From: Histomonas meleagridis
Taxonomy: Eukaryota > Parabasalia > Tritrichomonadida > Dientamoebidae
Length of the DNA stretch: 64,000 nucleotides
Direction of reading: 5' to 3'
Assembly (NCBI GenBank): GCA_020186115.1
Contig: WSYJ01000138.1
Location: 806,001-870,000, forward strand
In this document: positions 22,391-33,028 of the stretch, piece after piece
How the letters are laid out: each line of letters begins with the position of its first letter
Position numbering within the stretch: the stretch's first letter is position 1
The notes under the pieces: generated by a model
Told to the model about the DNA's origin: nothing
Databases searched by the model: none
What the model saw: the letters and a program-made list of their open reading frames with translations, nothing else
Position numbers and translations under genes: made by a program

Positions 22391-22610
22391 AGAGATAGGA
22401 TATATTTCACTTCAACGAATTAATTATGATATTCCACCGATTATTGCATAATATAGTAATGTTGATGAGATCAAAACTCTTCATGACGCTATGCATTTTT
22501 TTGGTATTTATACAACGATATTATCATCCTTTCTTCAATATCTCCAAATTACGAAATCATCCAAATGTGAGAACTCAACAAACAATTTCCCTCATTATTA
22601 TGAATAATTT
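22353..22610 (+). pseudogene. Short ORF remnant with stops
   Basis: ATG near 22,353 reads MDRNRAITLQDL, stop, EIGYISLQRINYDIPPIIA, stop, YSNVDEIKTLHDAMHFFG. The same frame continues through two stops, suggesting point mutations in a former gene. Unrecognised. Confidence 0.35.
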
Positions 22611-22654
22611 TACCGATCTCGTAAATTTCCAGACATTGCATCAATCAAATAATA

Positions 22655-22835
22655 TATAATTTTGATATTATCATTATCTGAACCAATGATTTTAAATCTA
22701 TCGGTGAAAATATCACAAAAGTTGTATCGACTTTGGTGATGTATCCAACATTTTTATATAAAGCTGCTGTAGTGTATTCATAATTGCCGAAAATAATTTC
22801 AAAAGCTTTTACTGCTTCATATCTATTTCTATAAT
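22655..22835 (-). pseudogene. Maverick major capsid protein, copy E (N-terminal piece)
   Basis: The minus frame reads EAVKAFEIIFGNYEYTTAAL then KVDTTFVIFSPIDLKSLVQ, matching residues ~28-75 of capsid copy A (EAIKTSEIIPGNYRYTTA; GDTTYVDIFTDRFKIIGL). It follows directly on the coiled-coil gene at 22,829, preserving the usual order. Confidence 0.65.
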
Positions 22836-23870
22836 ATATTCGCCTTTTCTCCTTGTCTACTTTTCATATCAATTGAATCACCAAGATCTTCATTAAGTGA
22901 TTGTTGATATTCTGAATCAAGTACAGATAAAACATTTGACGCAGCATACTGATATTCGAAATTTCTAGCATTAAATTCATTTATTATTGGTTGAGGTACA
23001 ATTTTATTTTTTTCACTAATGGCGGCTTTTACTGATTGTGATGCTTCACCATGAATCACTAGCTGAATTATATAATAATATATGCTAATCGACTGCTGTT
23101 TCTATTTCTGCTAATCTTTTGTTATGTTCGATCGTTTTTGGTTATTTACATTTACAACAATATCTTTTTTTAGATCATAGTCCTTTCTTAACTGTTTTTC
23201 TTGTCCGTCAATATGTTTTTCCATTATTTCGCGTTGCTTCTTTTCTTCAATATATTTTTTCTCGACTTCTTTAGTCGACTTTTTCATATTTCGTTCTTGT
23301 TCATCAAAATACTACTTACTTGCGAGCTCATCATCTTTTTCTCTTTTAGATTCATTTATTTGTTGTTGAAGGAGTTAATTTGAATTTTTCATATGATGAG
23401 TAGCATCAGAATTAATATTTTATGGTGTTTGTGATAGAGCTATTGATAGTGAAAAATTCATATTTGTTTACATTTGTGATATTGCTGAATTTGGTAACAT
23501 TATTTTTACTTGCGGTGATATTACTATTTACACTAACATGAAAATGATCTGTTGAAATTTGTGGAACAATCTTATTTCTTATTTTTTCTGATTTTACGTT
23601 CGATTGATTATAGTCATTTATTATGAAGCGAAAATAAAAAATTCATGTTGTTTGATATTTCACTTTCGAACGCCATCCTCTTTGAGCTATTCATGAAAAA
23701 CTTATCTGAACTTCTTATTGTTTCATTGATTCGTTTGTTTGGACTTATTTATCAACATCATCTTCTTCATATATGTCATTCTACAAACGATGATATTTTT
23801 TATTCAATTTCTTGTGCTGTTGATTCATCTGATCGTGAATTCAATGATGTGTTCCATTAATAATTGATCG
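22829..23870 (-). pseudogene. Coiled-coil Maverick structural gene, copy 1 (near full length, broken)
   Basis: The start (MEHIIEF at about 23,860) is followed by a degraded middle. A coiled coil reads KKYIEEKKQREIMEKHIDGQ at 23,200-23,290, and the C-terminal frame 23,059-22,829 reads KIVPQPIINEFNARNFEYQY then SLNEDLGDSIDMKSRQ. The last block is shared with 28,120-28,275 and 34,400-34,600. Several stops and frameshifts are present. Position just before a capsid gene in three places suggests a virion-associated protein; function unknown. Confidence 0.55.
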
Positions 23871-23897
23871 TTTAATAGATGAACTTTGACGTCAGGA

Positions 23898-24332
23898 TCA
23901 TTTTGAATTTCTATTAGGCTTACCGAACCCAGTGAGGTACTTCTTCGTCATTTCAAGGTATGTATCTGTGAGACGATTAGCTTCTTCTTTTTCTTGTTCA
24001 GCTTTCCGCAACTGTTTTTCTTGTTCTTCAATATGTTTTTCCATTATCTCGCGCTGTTTCTTTTCTTCATTATATTTTTGCTCAGCTTCTTTAGTCGCCT
24101 TTTTCATCTTTTGTTCTTGTTAATCAAGATACTTTTTACGTGCTAGCTCATCATCTTTTTCTCTCTTGTATTCACTGTTGATTCCACTTGTTGTGTAACT
24201 TCTTCATCAGCATCAACGTCTTCATAAATGTCACTCTTCAAACGATGGTATTTCTTTTTTAATTGATTATGCTTTCCTGTTAATTTATCTAATCGGGAAT
24301 TGAGTTCGATAATATGTTCCATTTATATAATA
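23898..24332 (-). pseudogene. Coiled-coil Maverick gene, copy 2 (tandem, truncated)
   Basis: It starts MEHIIELNSRLDKLTGKHNQ, is frameshifted near 24,160, then reads KKATKEAEQKYNEEKKQREI and EKQLRKAEQEKEEANRLTD to a stop at 23,898. It matches the first part and coil of the copy at 22,829-23,870, which begins immediately downstream, so a local tandem duplication is likely. The C-terminal block is absent. Confidence 0.55.
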
Positions 24333-24389
24333 TAATGATTAATATAATATAATATAATAATAATTGATCATTTTATAAATAAACTTTTC

Positions 24390-24694
24390 CGTCAGAATTA
24401 TTTTTAATTATTTTTGATCAATCGTTGGAGTTTTTGGTTTCTTCGCTGTGACTCTAGTACATTTTAAAAGAATTTGACGTCAAAAAATTCATTTATAACA
24501 CCGTTTTTAGCATTATTGATTGAAAAATCTTTTTCTTCTCTCGTCAGATTTTTTACTGGTTTATTTGTGATATTAATCTCTTCAGGCTCATCTTTTTCCG
24601 AACCTTGTGAGGTTCGATCCTCAATCCAATGGATGAGCTTCTGCGAATCTGGCGTGACTGCTTCAACAATTATTTATGTCTTCGTCTCAATCAT
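24390..24694 (-). pseudogene. Small acidic Maverick ORF, broken
   Basis: The minus frame from ATG 24,694 has one early stop, then PDSQKLIHWIEDRTSQGSEK and VKNLTREEKDFSINNAKNG. It ends in-frame near 24,465, with a shifted continuation (RVTAKKPKTPTID). Unrecognised. Confidence 0.4.
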
Positions 24695-24735
24695 TATTTA
24701 TATTTCGTAAAATAAATAATTTTCACTGTTTTATT

Positions 24736-25132
24736 TTACAAATGTTTTCCTGTTGTAACAACTGCAGGTTTTAATTGACCATAAATTTTTCCTCCCGCTT
24801 GAATACATGGTTGAGTTTTGTCGGATATTTTTTTACCTGTATCTATTATTCTATCAACAATTTCTTTTCTTCTATCAACTGCTTGTCTTATTTTTTCTTT
24901 AAGTCTACTATCTGGCACCATATCTACTATTTGATCTATTTTATCTGTTATTTGCTGTTTTTTGTCTCTAACGGTCTGTATTGCTTCTGGCATTTAAGAA
25001 TCATTTCGATGCATCTCTTAACATATGGAGATACTTTTCCAATTATTCTTTTTTCTGGTTTTTCTGACTAATCTACCTGCACCTTGTATAAATTTTCTTA
25101 TTCCACCGAATATTCTTCCTAATCCCATTTAA
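24736..25132 (-). pseudogene. Basic amphipathic Maverick protein (possible pVI/pX-like minor capsid protein), frameshifted
   Basis: ATG at about 25,132 begins MGLGRIFGGIRKFIQGAGRL, a Gly-rich basic amphipathic helix. A frameshift near 25,040 separates it from the second part, which is open from ATG 24,993 for 85 codons (MPEAIQTVRDKKQQITDKID ... VVTTGKHL). Size, basic charge and an N-terminal amphipathic helix recall adenovirus pVI-type minor capsid proteins reported in related viruses; this is an analogy, not a demonstrated homology. Confidence 0.45.
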
Positions 25133-25392
25133 TTATATTAAAAAAGCACTTTATATCATTAAAAATGAGTCAAAACATTAATGTTAATAAATAAATGGTT
25201 CTATTCTCTGATAAAACATTTATTGGAAGATGTTAGGCACAAGTATTTCGAACTATAAATGGCCATATAGTTCTCTCTCGTTCACTCTACAGTCAATATT
25301 AATAATTCAACCTGGCATTATAGAAACATTAAAAGAGAAACTTATTAAAACATAAATTTCCAATATTAGTAACTAATCTACGTGATGTCATT

Positions 25393-25800
25393 GGTTTTGT
25401 TAAATCAAGATTCTATATTAGAGAGATAAAAGAAGATCAAACATATATTAGAGAAACATCACTAACAAAAATTCGTGAAGAGCTTTCTTTATACAAGCCA
25501 TTCAAAGGAAACACTAAAGTAACATTATATCATATAATATCGAAATATTCAAACTGGTTTGCTTCCGATTCTAAATTGATGACAAACAATATGATTAATA
25601 TTTACCAGGGATCTAAGTATAATGAAAATAAATCAGATGATTTCACACTACGTCAACCATTTCTGAATCACATAAGACATATTGTTTGTTATTTGATAAT
25701 ATTGAAGATGATGTTGATGAAGATTCAATTTCTGTATAAGAAACGATTGAACATGACATGAATAAAGAAAAATGCTTGTCTGAACTACGATTAACTGTGA
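25393..25800 (+). pseudogene. Primase-helicase fragment, copy B
   Basis: The DNA at 25,393-~25,570 is almost identical to 14,072-~14,250 (same strand) and encodes FVKSRFYIREIKEDQTYIRE. It continues with the GFK/SKYNENKSDDFTLRQPFL and HIRHIVC blocks of the pre-helicase region, then decays. The Walker motifs are missing. Confidence 0.7.
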
Positions 25801-25868
25801 AAAAATAATTAAACATTTTTGACATTAATTATTTTTGTCATGTATTTCATTATTTTCGTAAATGAAAA

Positions 25869-25927
25869 AGCTAAACCAAACAATTTCAGAAAGTTCAGCT
25901 ATTCCATTTTATCTGGCACAATGCCAG
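25869..25927. repeat. Twin inverted-repeat (hairpin) element, copy 2
   Basis: AGCTAAAC (25,869-25,876) faces GTTCAGCT (25,893-25,900) with one mismatch. After 12 bases comes CTGGCACAATGCCAG (25,913-25,927), a perfect 6-bp stem with a CAA loop. Arm lengths, the 32-base first hairpin span and the 12-base spacing equal those of copy 1 at 9,784-9,845. A CpG-rich patch follows at about 25,985-26,030. Confidence 0.7.
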
Positions 25928-25989
25928 TTGTAGAATTATTCGAAAATAAGTCAAAATAGAAAAATGTTCTGGAAGCTTCGAGTGCCTAA

Positions 25990-26457
25990 CCTCTCGGTTC
26001 ATGAGCGCTCCCGCGCGAAACACAGCAATAATGTTGTCACTAATGATTCCAGTAACTTTTCCAACAATCAAGTGATTAATGATTTAATAATATTATTTAA
26101 TTTTGCCGTTAATGGTGTTTCATCATCTAATATTAATTGATCATAAAGTACAGTACTAACAATTTTATATTTCGATGGATTCACATCAAAATAATGATCA
26201 CCATGTGTTGCGGAATTCATAGATCATAAATAAAAATATTTTGTTTGATGGTATCTCCTATTCGGAATATTTCTTTTGAGTGATGTTTTGCGATCCGAAT
26301 TCAGATTAAAATGCTGTATCAGCAGCTGTAAAGAATGCATATATTATATCAAATATTATTAATATTAATGATCATTTGTTTTGTAAGATAGTATTCTGTC
26401 GTTATTACCCATCATTATTATGCATTATTTTTCTGTGTTTTTTACGGCATTTTATTA
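25990..26457. other. Intergenic, nothing recognised
   Basis: Starts with a small GC-rich patch, then AT-rich sequence without a supported gene. Confidence 0.35.
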
Positions 26458-27090
26458 ATGAATCGTTTACCGAAGTTATACACAATAACTCCATATAGGA
26501 ATCATCAGCGACATATCAACAGTGATTTATTGGTGTTGATGTGCGCAGAATTTCAGAATAAAAAATCAATTCCATCTCTTAGCGCCTCAACGGAATACCT
26601 GTTCCAACACTCTATACATGGAGGAAATGCTATAGGAATGATTCTGCCTGATATCCTCAAAATAATTATTTTAGTAAAAATAAAAGGATATTTTCTGATA
26701 GTGAAGAAAACGAATTTGTATCGTACATTTCAGGCATTAATTGAAAATGGGAACTTATTTACGAACGAAGACGTCAAAGGAATTGCAATTGAATACTATA
26801 TAAACATTCATGCATTAGATGAAAATATTAAGCCATTCATCTGTTCAGATGGTATTATTGCAGACTTTTAGAACGTACAACAAGCCGGAGATCGCGATGC
26901 CGGCTCAAAAGCAGACACAAATTTACATCAAAAAGGTTACATTATAAGCGCCGACCAAATGTTTCACCTTATAAAGAGAAAGAATGGATAAATTAAATGA
27001 GAAAATTATTGACAGAATCATCAACTGCGGTCTGTTAACATGGGCAATTGTTGGAGAAGACAATGTAAGGACATTAATCAATGCAAGCGA
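26458..27090 (+). pseudogene. Unrecognised Maverick-region gene, 136-codon intact part plus broken tail
   Basis: ATG 26,458 to TAG 26,869-26,871 gives 137 codons (STEYLFQHSIHGGNAIGMIL; DENIKPFICSDGIIADF). After the TAG the same frame continues plausibly (GYIISADQMFHLIKRKNG), and a shifted frame ends with GLLTWAIVGEDNVRTLINAS near 27,090, where capsid copy D begins. Probably one former ~205-residue protein. No family was recognised. Confidence 0.4.
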
Positions 27091-27094
27091 AAAG

Positions 27095-27672
27095 TAAAAC
27101 ATCAAAATAAAATTAGCAGAATATTCATTAGGAATAAATATTTCTAATTAATTAACTCCTAAATATATACAAGTTCCATTATTATTCCCCCATACATCTA
27201 TGTCAGGTAAAAGATTTTACACAAGAATATCACAGCGATAAAACTTGTATAGATACTGTTGCTATAAGTATTAATATTATATATAAATATATAGTATTGA
27301 ACATTGCGATACTTTATTCACAGTATTTCGTGTAAATCAAGATAGCATAACATGTTTTTTATATCCACATCATTCTTATAGATTCAATATTGATTAAAAA
27401 TGTATACAAGAGAAGACTATAATATATTACAGTAGATTATGATAAAAATATGAATATGTTAATCTGAATGGCAGTCTATTATCTAGTATAAATGAGGATC
27501 TAAAGAAATCATTACAATTGTATTTTGATTAATATAAGTCTGATGATAATAGTGTTATAACTGAAACAAGAGTTTGGATATATTGAGATAATAGTAATCT
27601 TAATATTGTCTTTCCATTTGCAGAAAGTGAAAACTTCCAAAAAGGTATATCAACAACTGGCACTATATAAGA
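27095..27672 (+). pseudogene. Maverick major capsid protein, copy D, heavily broken
   Basis: Plus-strand pieces NIKIKLAEYSLGINIS, TPKYIQVPLLFP and FPFAESENFQKGISTTGTI match the second half of capsid copy A in order. Many stops. It then runs straight into the coiled-coil gene, the reverse of the usual order, which implies rearrangement or a junction of two elements. Confidence 0.65.
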
Positions 27673-28276
27673 TAAATGAAGCAGAAAAAAATAAAATTAC
27701 TGCTGCTATTCAAGAGAACATTAGATTAGAGCAATCGATAAGATAAAAAGAGCTTGACCGAAAGTTATATATTAAACAACGACAATTACTTGAAAAAGAA
27801 ATGATGCGAAAAATACATCTAAACGCGTCATTAGATAAAGTAACTGAAATTGATGAATACAATGATTTTTTAGATCCAGGCGAGTATTCAAAAAAGGCAA
27901 TTGTTGTTTTTGTGGAAAAATGGAGGATAAAAAGACTGAAGAATTAAAGAATTAATTAAAAGCTAAAGAAGAATTATGGAAAAGTAGTGTTGCTCAGCAA
28001 AAAGCACAATATATGCTTGAAAATAATGATGCGTCCATCGTTTCACAAGTTAAATACATGAAAGCACAATTAAAAAAGCAAGAAATAATTTAGCTAGTCA
28101 CGCCGAAGCGTTAAAATTAGTAAAGGCTTCAATTAATGAAAAATATAAAATTGTCCCTTCACCAATACTAAATGAATTTTATGCTAAGAATCCTAAATAT
28201 CAGTATGATGCATCAAATGATCATGGCTCATTGACGGCATCGTCGACGTTAGCATTAATAACGGATTCAGCATAAC
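27672..28276 (+). pseudogene. Coiled-coil Maverick structural gene, copy 3
   Basis: Charged coil segments (KNKITAAIQENIRLEQS; KELDRKLYIKQRQLLEKEMM) are followed, after frame changes, by AEALKLVKASINEKYKIVPS and LNEFYAKNPKYQYDASND. The last matches the tail of the copies at 22,829 and 34,400. Stops and frameshifts make it inactive. Confidence 0.55.
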
Positions 28277-28330
28277 ACATTTTTTTTTTTTGATAGAATT
28301 AAAAAATGATTAAAAATAGCCAGTCGGAAG

Positions 28331-28575
28331 TCATGATATCATATATATCAAGAACACATGGAAACACATTAAAACAAAAACGTGCAAAATTGATTTAATA
28401 ACAGGTTTGGCATTTTCTACTGTATCCTGTGATTGTTTATTTTCAAATACTTCATGCACTTCATCGTTAATGCTATCCATAATAATTCGATAAGTTCTTT
28501 TATTTTTGTATTTTCTTCGCTAAAGTTTCCTTCTTCGTCCGGTATACCTGTCGGAATGCTTGTTACACTTGACAT
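28331..28575 (-). pseudogene. Small Maverick ORF with C-terminal hydrophobic segment
   Basis: ATG 28,575 gives MSSVTSIPTGIPDEEGNFSE; after a frameshift near 28,490 the sequence continues INDEVHEVFENKQSQDTVEN and ends with a hydrophobic SILHVFVLMCFHVFLIYMIS. This looks like a small tail-anchored protein with one indel. Unrecognised. Confidence 0.4.
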
Positions 28576-28650
28576 ATAAGCTCCGTTTATGTCGATATTA
28601 TATTATTTCTGTGATAAATATATTTTACTCCATATAGTACGTGGAAATAC

Positions 28651-29600
28651 TTATTCATATCTAATCTTTTCTGCTATATTTCCTGATGATTCATAAACGT
28701 CATCAAAACATCCGTATTCATACATGATCTTTCGCATTGAATCAGCAAATTTATAATAGCTGCCAACATTGATTTTAACACCTAATGAATTTACTAGTCC
28801 TTGTACAAGGACTTCTTGTAAACGTTCATGCATATCATTCTCGTCAGGAGTATATCCAGAGAATGACTTCGTTTGATTTACTTTCTTAACGAATGACGGT
28901 AACTCTTTTTTATCAGGAATAACAATTTTTCGGATACTGTTATATTTTTCGCTTTCCCGCTCATAACTCCAACACAATTTATTAAATGTTATTTGATTCA
29001 TTGGAACCAATAATTGTTCTTTTTCCATTTTATGTATTAATTTTTTGATACTTAAGCCTTTCTTACTGAATAAATATCTTTTATCATCATATTTTAATAG
29101 CATCATTTTCCGCTGATGGTTCTTAAATCTTGGTTCTTCATCAATCCTATCATAATTCCTTAAGTAAAATTCACTAACATTAACATTATCACACAAAATA
29201 TAGTTCTCATCAATAATAATTAATTTTATCTTTTTATCGTACTGTTCGCCAAAACTGCAGTGTGAATTATTGATCTTACAGTAAACATTAACTTTTAACA
29301 GATTTGAAATTTCATTTAACTCACTACGAGGAACAGTTCTTGTTATAATAAATGATCATAACATATTCATATCATTTTTTGAAGATAATTTGCTTGCCTC
29401 TAATGCTCGAATCATTAATTTTATCATTATTTACTTAATTAAATATACCGAATTTTGTTATATCGCTATCTGTTTTATTTAGATATGGAAAGAATCCAGG
29501 ATTAATTCTTTTTCCTTTTTTGAGATCTCTTAATGCAAAATGAATTGATTTAATGTCGAGATAAGAATCTAAGGCAACTTTGTTTGAATCACTGATCACT
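28651..29600 (-). pseudogene. Protein-primed DNA polymerase B, N-terminal region, copy 2
   Basis: Pieces in order: 29,600-29,436 (KVALDSYLDIKSIHFALRDL; TKFGIFN), 29,427-29,330 (LMIRALEASKLSSKNDMN, in-frame TGA), then an open frame to 28,651 with RTVPRSELNEISNLLKVNVY, KIKLIIIDENYILCDNVNV and, at the end, FADSMRKIMYEYGCFDDVYE. The last resembles the yGCyDnVYELsG block just before the GGR motif of Maverick/viral PolB. The frame stops there, so exonuclease and polymerase domains are absent. It would replicate the element with a protein primer. Confidence 0.6.
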
Positions 29601-29685
29601 TAATAAATATTTATCATCATGAGTATAATCTATTGATGAGTATTCACTATGAGTATGATTTATTTATGAATATTTGTCATCATGA

Positions 29686-30036
29686 TTATGTGTTTCTTCC
29701 TTTCAAGTTATTTAAATGATTAATAAAATTGGATGGTGTGATTGTGTCATTTTTGGGCGATGGATTCGTAAGTCCTATACTTCTTAATTCGTAATTTATT
29801 TTGTCTGAAATGCTTAATAGAGCATAAGAATCAAAATGGTTATCATTTGAAGTTTCTTCTGATGGGATGCGCACTATTTTGTTGTTCATTTCTGTGCATT
29901 CGACAAATGCTTCCATGAGCCTATCCATTATTAATGTTTGGGTAAATGGTTTCTTCTTCATTAATATTAATAAACGTCTTTTGATTCTATTATAAAATAA
30001 CGTTCTAATTTTATGAATATAAATATTTGTCACCAC
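29686..30036 (-). CDS. Helical protein fragment, possible Ada3-like SAGA adaptor segment
   Basis: An open frame of 116 codons; the first codon is GTG, and an internal ATG (LMKKKPF, near 29,962) is the likelier start. KKPFTQTLIMDRLMEAFVEC followed by SISDKINYELRSIGLTNPSP recalls two short motifs of Ada3 (TQRL..AL.E and I.EEL...GL). If so it is a host fragment caught between Maverick pieces. The match is weak and the protein would be truncated at the C-terminus. Confidence 0.3.
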   Translation of the reverse strand: MVTNIYIHKIRTLFYNRIKRRLLILMKKKPFTQTLIMDRLMEAFVECTEMNNKIVRIPSEETSNDNHFDSYALLSISDKINYELRSIGLTNPSPKNDTITPSNFINHLNNLKGRNT

Positions 30037-30099
30037 TCTGAACTATAACAACATATAAGGTTAATATAATGTACTAAAAATAAAAATACATATTAAATA

Positions 30100-30566
30100 A
30101 TGAATACAAAAATAAAGTTCCTCATCTATTATGGAGATATTGATATTTGGTTTTTCATGTCTGTGCGTATCTATTTCTTTTCTAAAGAAGAAGATATTCA
30201 AGACATTTATTTTACACAGCATTTTGATGACACAGAAAAAACAGAAATTCAAACCGTGCAAGTTGCAGTAAATAATAATTATAATATGTATAAGGATACA
30301 AATCTTATGGATATGATATCTTCAATAGGAGCAGAGGCATATAGAAATTCAGAAATACGAAAATTATTTGACGATCTATTCATAGAATTTAACAATTTAA
30401 AAACATGTTCCACAGGATCGCCTGAATTTATTGCACAGAAAGGTCGACCAATCACAAAACAATCTTTGTTGATCATAAAAAATGCGGTGCACATAAAACG
30501 AAGAGAACATATCGATGCCATAAATGTGGAAAAGAAGGACATAACTCAGCAACATGTAAACTATAA
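30100..30566 (+). pseudogene. MULE-type transposase C-terminus with zinc knuckle, frameshifted
   Basis: The frame from ATG 30,100 includes MISSIGAEAYRNSEIRKLF, LFIEFNNL and KGRPITKQ. The second half shifts one frame, where CHKCGKEGHNSATC (C-x2-C-x4-H-x4-C) precedes a stop at 30,566. A GRP motif followed by a CCHC knuckle is the usual end of Mutator-like transposases and FAR1 relatives. The catalytic domain is absent, so this is only a tail. Confidence 0.55.
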
Positions 30567-30589
30567 TGAAATAATTAGATATATATAAA

Positions 30590-30960
30590 GCAGTGGGAAA
30601 TAATGATAAAAAGAAAAGAATGATGAAAGATAAACAAATAGAATGCTAGATGATAAACAAAGGAATAACAAAAGTAAAGAGAAAAGAATGATATAAGATA
30701 AAGAAAAAGAATTATAAATATGGAGGGAAATAATAATGATAGATATACAAAAAAGATGATAGAAGAAATGAGAAAAGAATGAATAAATAAGCGAAAAGAA
30801 TGATTAAAGATAAACAAAAAAAATTAAGATAGATAGGATTGCTATAAAAAATAAATTAAGTGAAAATACACATAAAAAATAATAGATTAATCAATAAAAA
30901 ATCGTATAAGAAATGAACAAGGAAAAGAGAAAAATAAAAACGAATTGAAAATTATATTAA
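30590..30960. repeat. Purine-rich low-complexity tract
   Basis: Degenerate repeats of AGAAAAGAATGA / AAAGATAAACAAA words over ~370 bases. No gene. Confidence 0.6.
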
Positions 30961-31621
30961 ATGAATAAAATTATGAAATTATATAATTTTTTTCTATTCC
31001 CAAATTATTTTAATGGTTTAACATAAGAAACAGAGATATCATACGTTTTTCGTTATCATTTATAATATTTATTTTCAATACGATATCTCATCGAATAATG
31101 TTGTGTTTTAAGATTTATAATATTCAAATTATTAAAACAACATAACTAAGCAAATATAATGATTTTTAATTTTGATCTAAAAAGTTCATGCATTTGGTTT
31201 CGACAATCACGACATCTCTTCATAATGTTGAATAATAATATAAACGCTCATAAAATACATAATAGTAATTGTTCTAATAATATCGCCAATTTTTCGAGAA
31301 GTTTAGCTTGAGCAACAATAAGCATAACATTAACAGTTTCTTCGTGTTATTTTTTGAATTTCGAAATTATCGAGCTGAAATATAGGTTTAAAAAAACATT
31401 TAGATGAACTTGCGAAAGTAAACATCAATGCACAATCACAACTTATATTTGAATAAATTCATTTCAATATTTGTTTTTTATGAATTTTTTAGCTGATAAT
31501 AGCAATTGATTGCGATTCATGAGTGTGAATTGATATCATTTGTTTTTTATAGTTCTTTTCTTTCTTTTTGATCTATGATCAAACTTAAACAACTTAATTT
31601 TCTAGAAACTCGAGAATAGCA
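30961..31621. other. Intergenic, nothing recognised
   Basis: AT-rich; no supported frame or repeat. Confidence 0.4.
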
Positions 31622-32208
31622 ATGCCAACTTCCACATTCACAGAATCAAACACATTCATAGAATCAAATACATTTATACTATCAGACACATTCACAGAAT
31701 CGCTTCGAAGTGATGCAACTATATCATTTACATTCACATTGACGTATCTGCTGTCAGTCACGATACAATAACTATATGTGGTACACAAACAAATTCATTT
31801 TCGCTTTCCGCTGTTGGCACGTCGCTCACTTACATCCAGACGGAGGTCGTCTACCACGAGCGCACAGTCGTTGTGTTTTCTTCGTGCTACAGCTACTACA
31901 CAAATTTCTACACTGTCGTATATCCAAATGAGTCACAAGCGAGCGACAACAATGGGATAATTATCACTTCGGTTTGCGCTGTTGTTGCTGCTGCCATCAT
32001 GATCTCTCTGCTTGCCGTTGTATTGATTCGTTTTCGGAACAATAAACAAATGAGGAGCGATCAAGAACAAAAACAAGATTTAATACATTTTGAAAAAAAA
32101 GTTTCCGAAACTGGGATCACCTTCACAATTGGGATGACAAGCACAAGCATCGAAATAGATCCATTTGCTAATGATTTCAAGGATACCAAATTCGTCAATC
32201 AGATATAA
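31622..32208 (+). pseudogene. C-terminal part of a surface membrane protein, copy 1
   Basis: A Thr/Ser-rich start (TFTESNTFIESNTFILSDTF) is followed, after one frame change near 31,760, by TICGTQTNSFSLSAVGTSLT, then VVYHERTVVVFSSCYSYYTN. A single membrane helix (IIITSVCAVVAAAIMISLLAVVLI, in two blocks) and a cytoplasmic tail end in EIDPFANDFKDTKFVNQI. The layout (ectodomain, one TM, short tail) is that of trichomonad BspA-like/surface proteins, whose N-terminal repeats are missing. Unusually GC-rich between 31,790 and 32,040. A related copy follows at 32,545. Confidence 0.6.
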
Positions 32209-32544
32209 TTTTCATTTCATTATATAAACTCATTACTATTTTAATTATTATTTTGTGATTTTATTTTATTTTTATGTTATTTAGATTCCTGTTTGATATT
32301 GAATTGATATAAAGCACAATCGTGTGGGCTTTGTTTTGAACAACATAATAAAGTTCAGATTTAAACCGTGATGTTTTCACATTTTTTTATAACCATTAAT
32401 TTTTTTGGGAACGGATTTCCTATATATATTCAATTCTGACTCGTGATTAAAATCCCTCTTCTCTCATACATTCTACTTAATACGTAATGTGGGGGAATAC
32501 AGTTTTTACATCCAAAGAAATTTTAAATATGGAGTAACACAAAA

Positions 32545-33028
32545 AAATAGCATTCATAGAATCGCTTCGAAGCGACGCCACCTTGTCGCTCATATTCACT
32601 AACGCATTCACTGTCGTTCACGTACACGCTAACTATATGTGCCATACACACAAATTCGCTTTCTCCTACCGTCGTCACCTCGTCACTTACAAACGTTCGA
32701 AGTGAGCTCGTCTTCTATGATCACAGAGTCGTTGCAATCTCTTCGTACTACAGATTCTACACGCAACTCTTCACCGTCGTGTTCCAGGCCTCCCCTTCAT
32801 CCGCTGGCGGCATATCGGCGCCAGCTTTGACTGGTATTGTTTGCGAGTCGGCTGTGGCTATCGTTGCCGGCATCGTTGTCTTCTTGGTGCAGAGCAATAA
32901 GGAAAAAAAATAGTCATTGGCAAAAATGGAATTCAAAGACACACTCGACGTCGAGTACAAAGCTTGTCGAAGAGATCAGTGGAAGCATCGGATATATGGC
33001 GAAAGCGGACGAGGACGATTGGATATGA
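32545..33028 (+). pseudogene. C-terminal part of a surface membrane protein, copy 2
   Basis: The frame TICAIHTNSLSPTVVTSSLT, then LVFYDHRVVAISSYYRFYTQ, matches copy 1 residue by residue in the same places. A membrane helix follows (TGIVCESAVAIVAGIVVFLV) and the frame ends at NKEKK. A shifted frame carries on to a tail ending GYMAKADEDDWI. Around 50% GC, very different from the flanks. Frameshifted and lacking its ectodomain; probably an old tandem duplicate of 31,622-32,208. Confidence 0.55.

Noticed and set aside
24590-24625. GTGAGGTTCGATCCTCA looks like a tRNA T-arm
   Set aside because: The loop would have six rather than seven bases, no acceptor or anticodon arms surround it, and it is coding in the minus-strand Maverick frame.
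30575-30817. 80-codon hydrophobic ORF on the minus strand
   Set aside because: It is only the complement of the purine-rich low-complexity tract.
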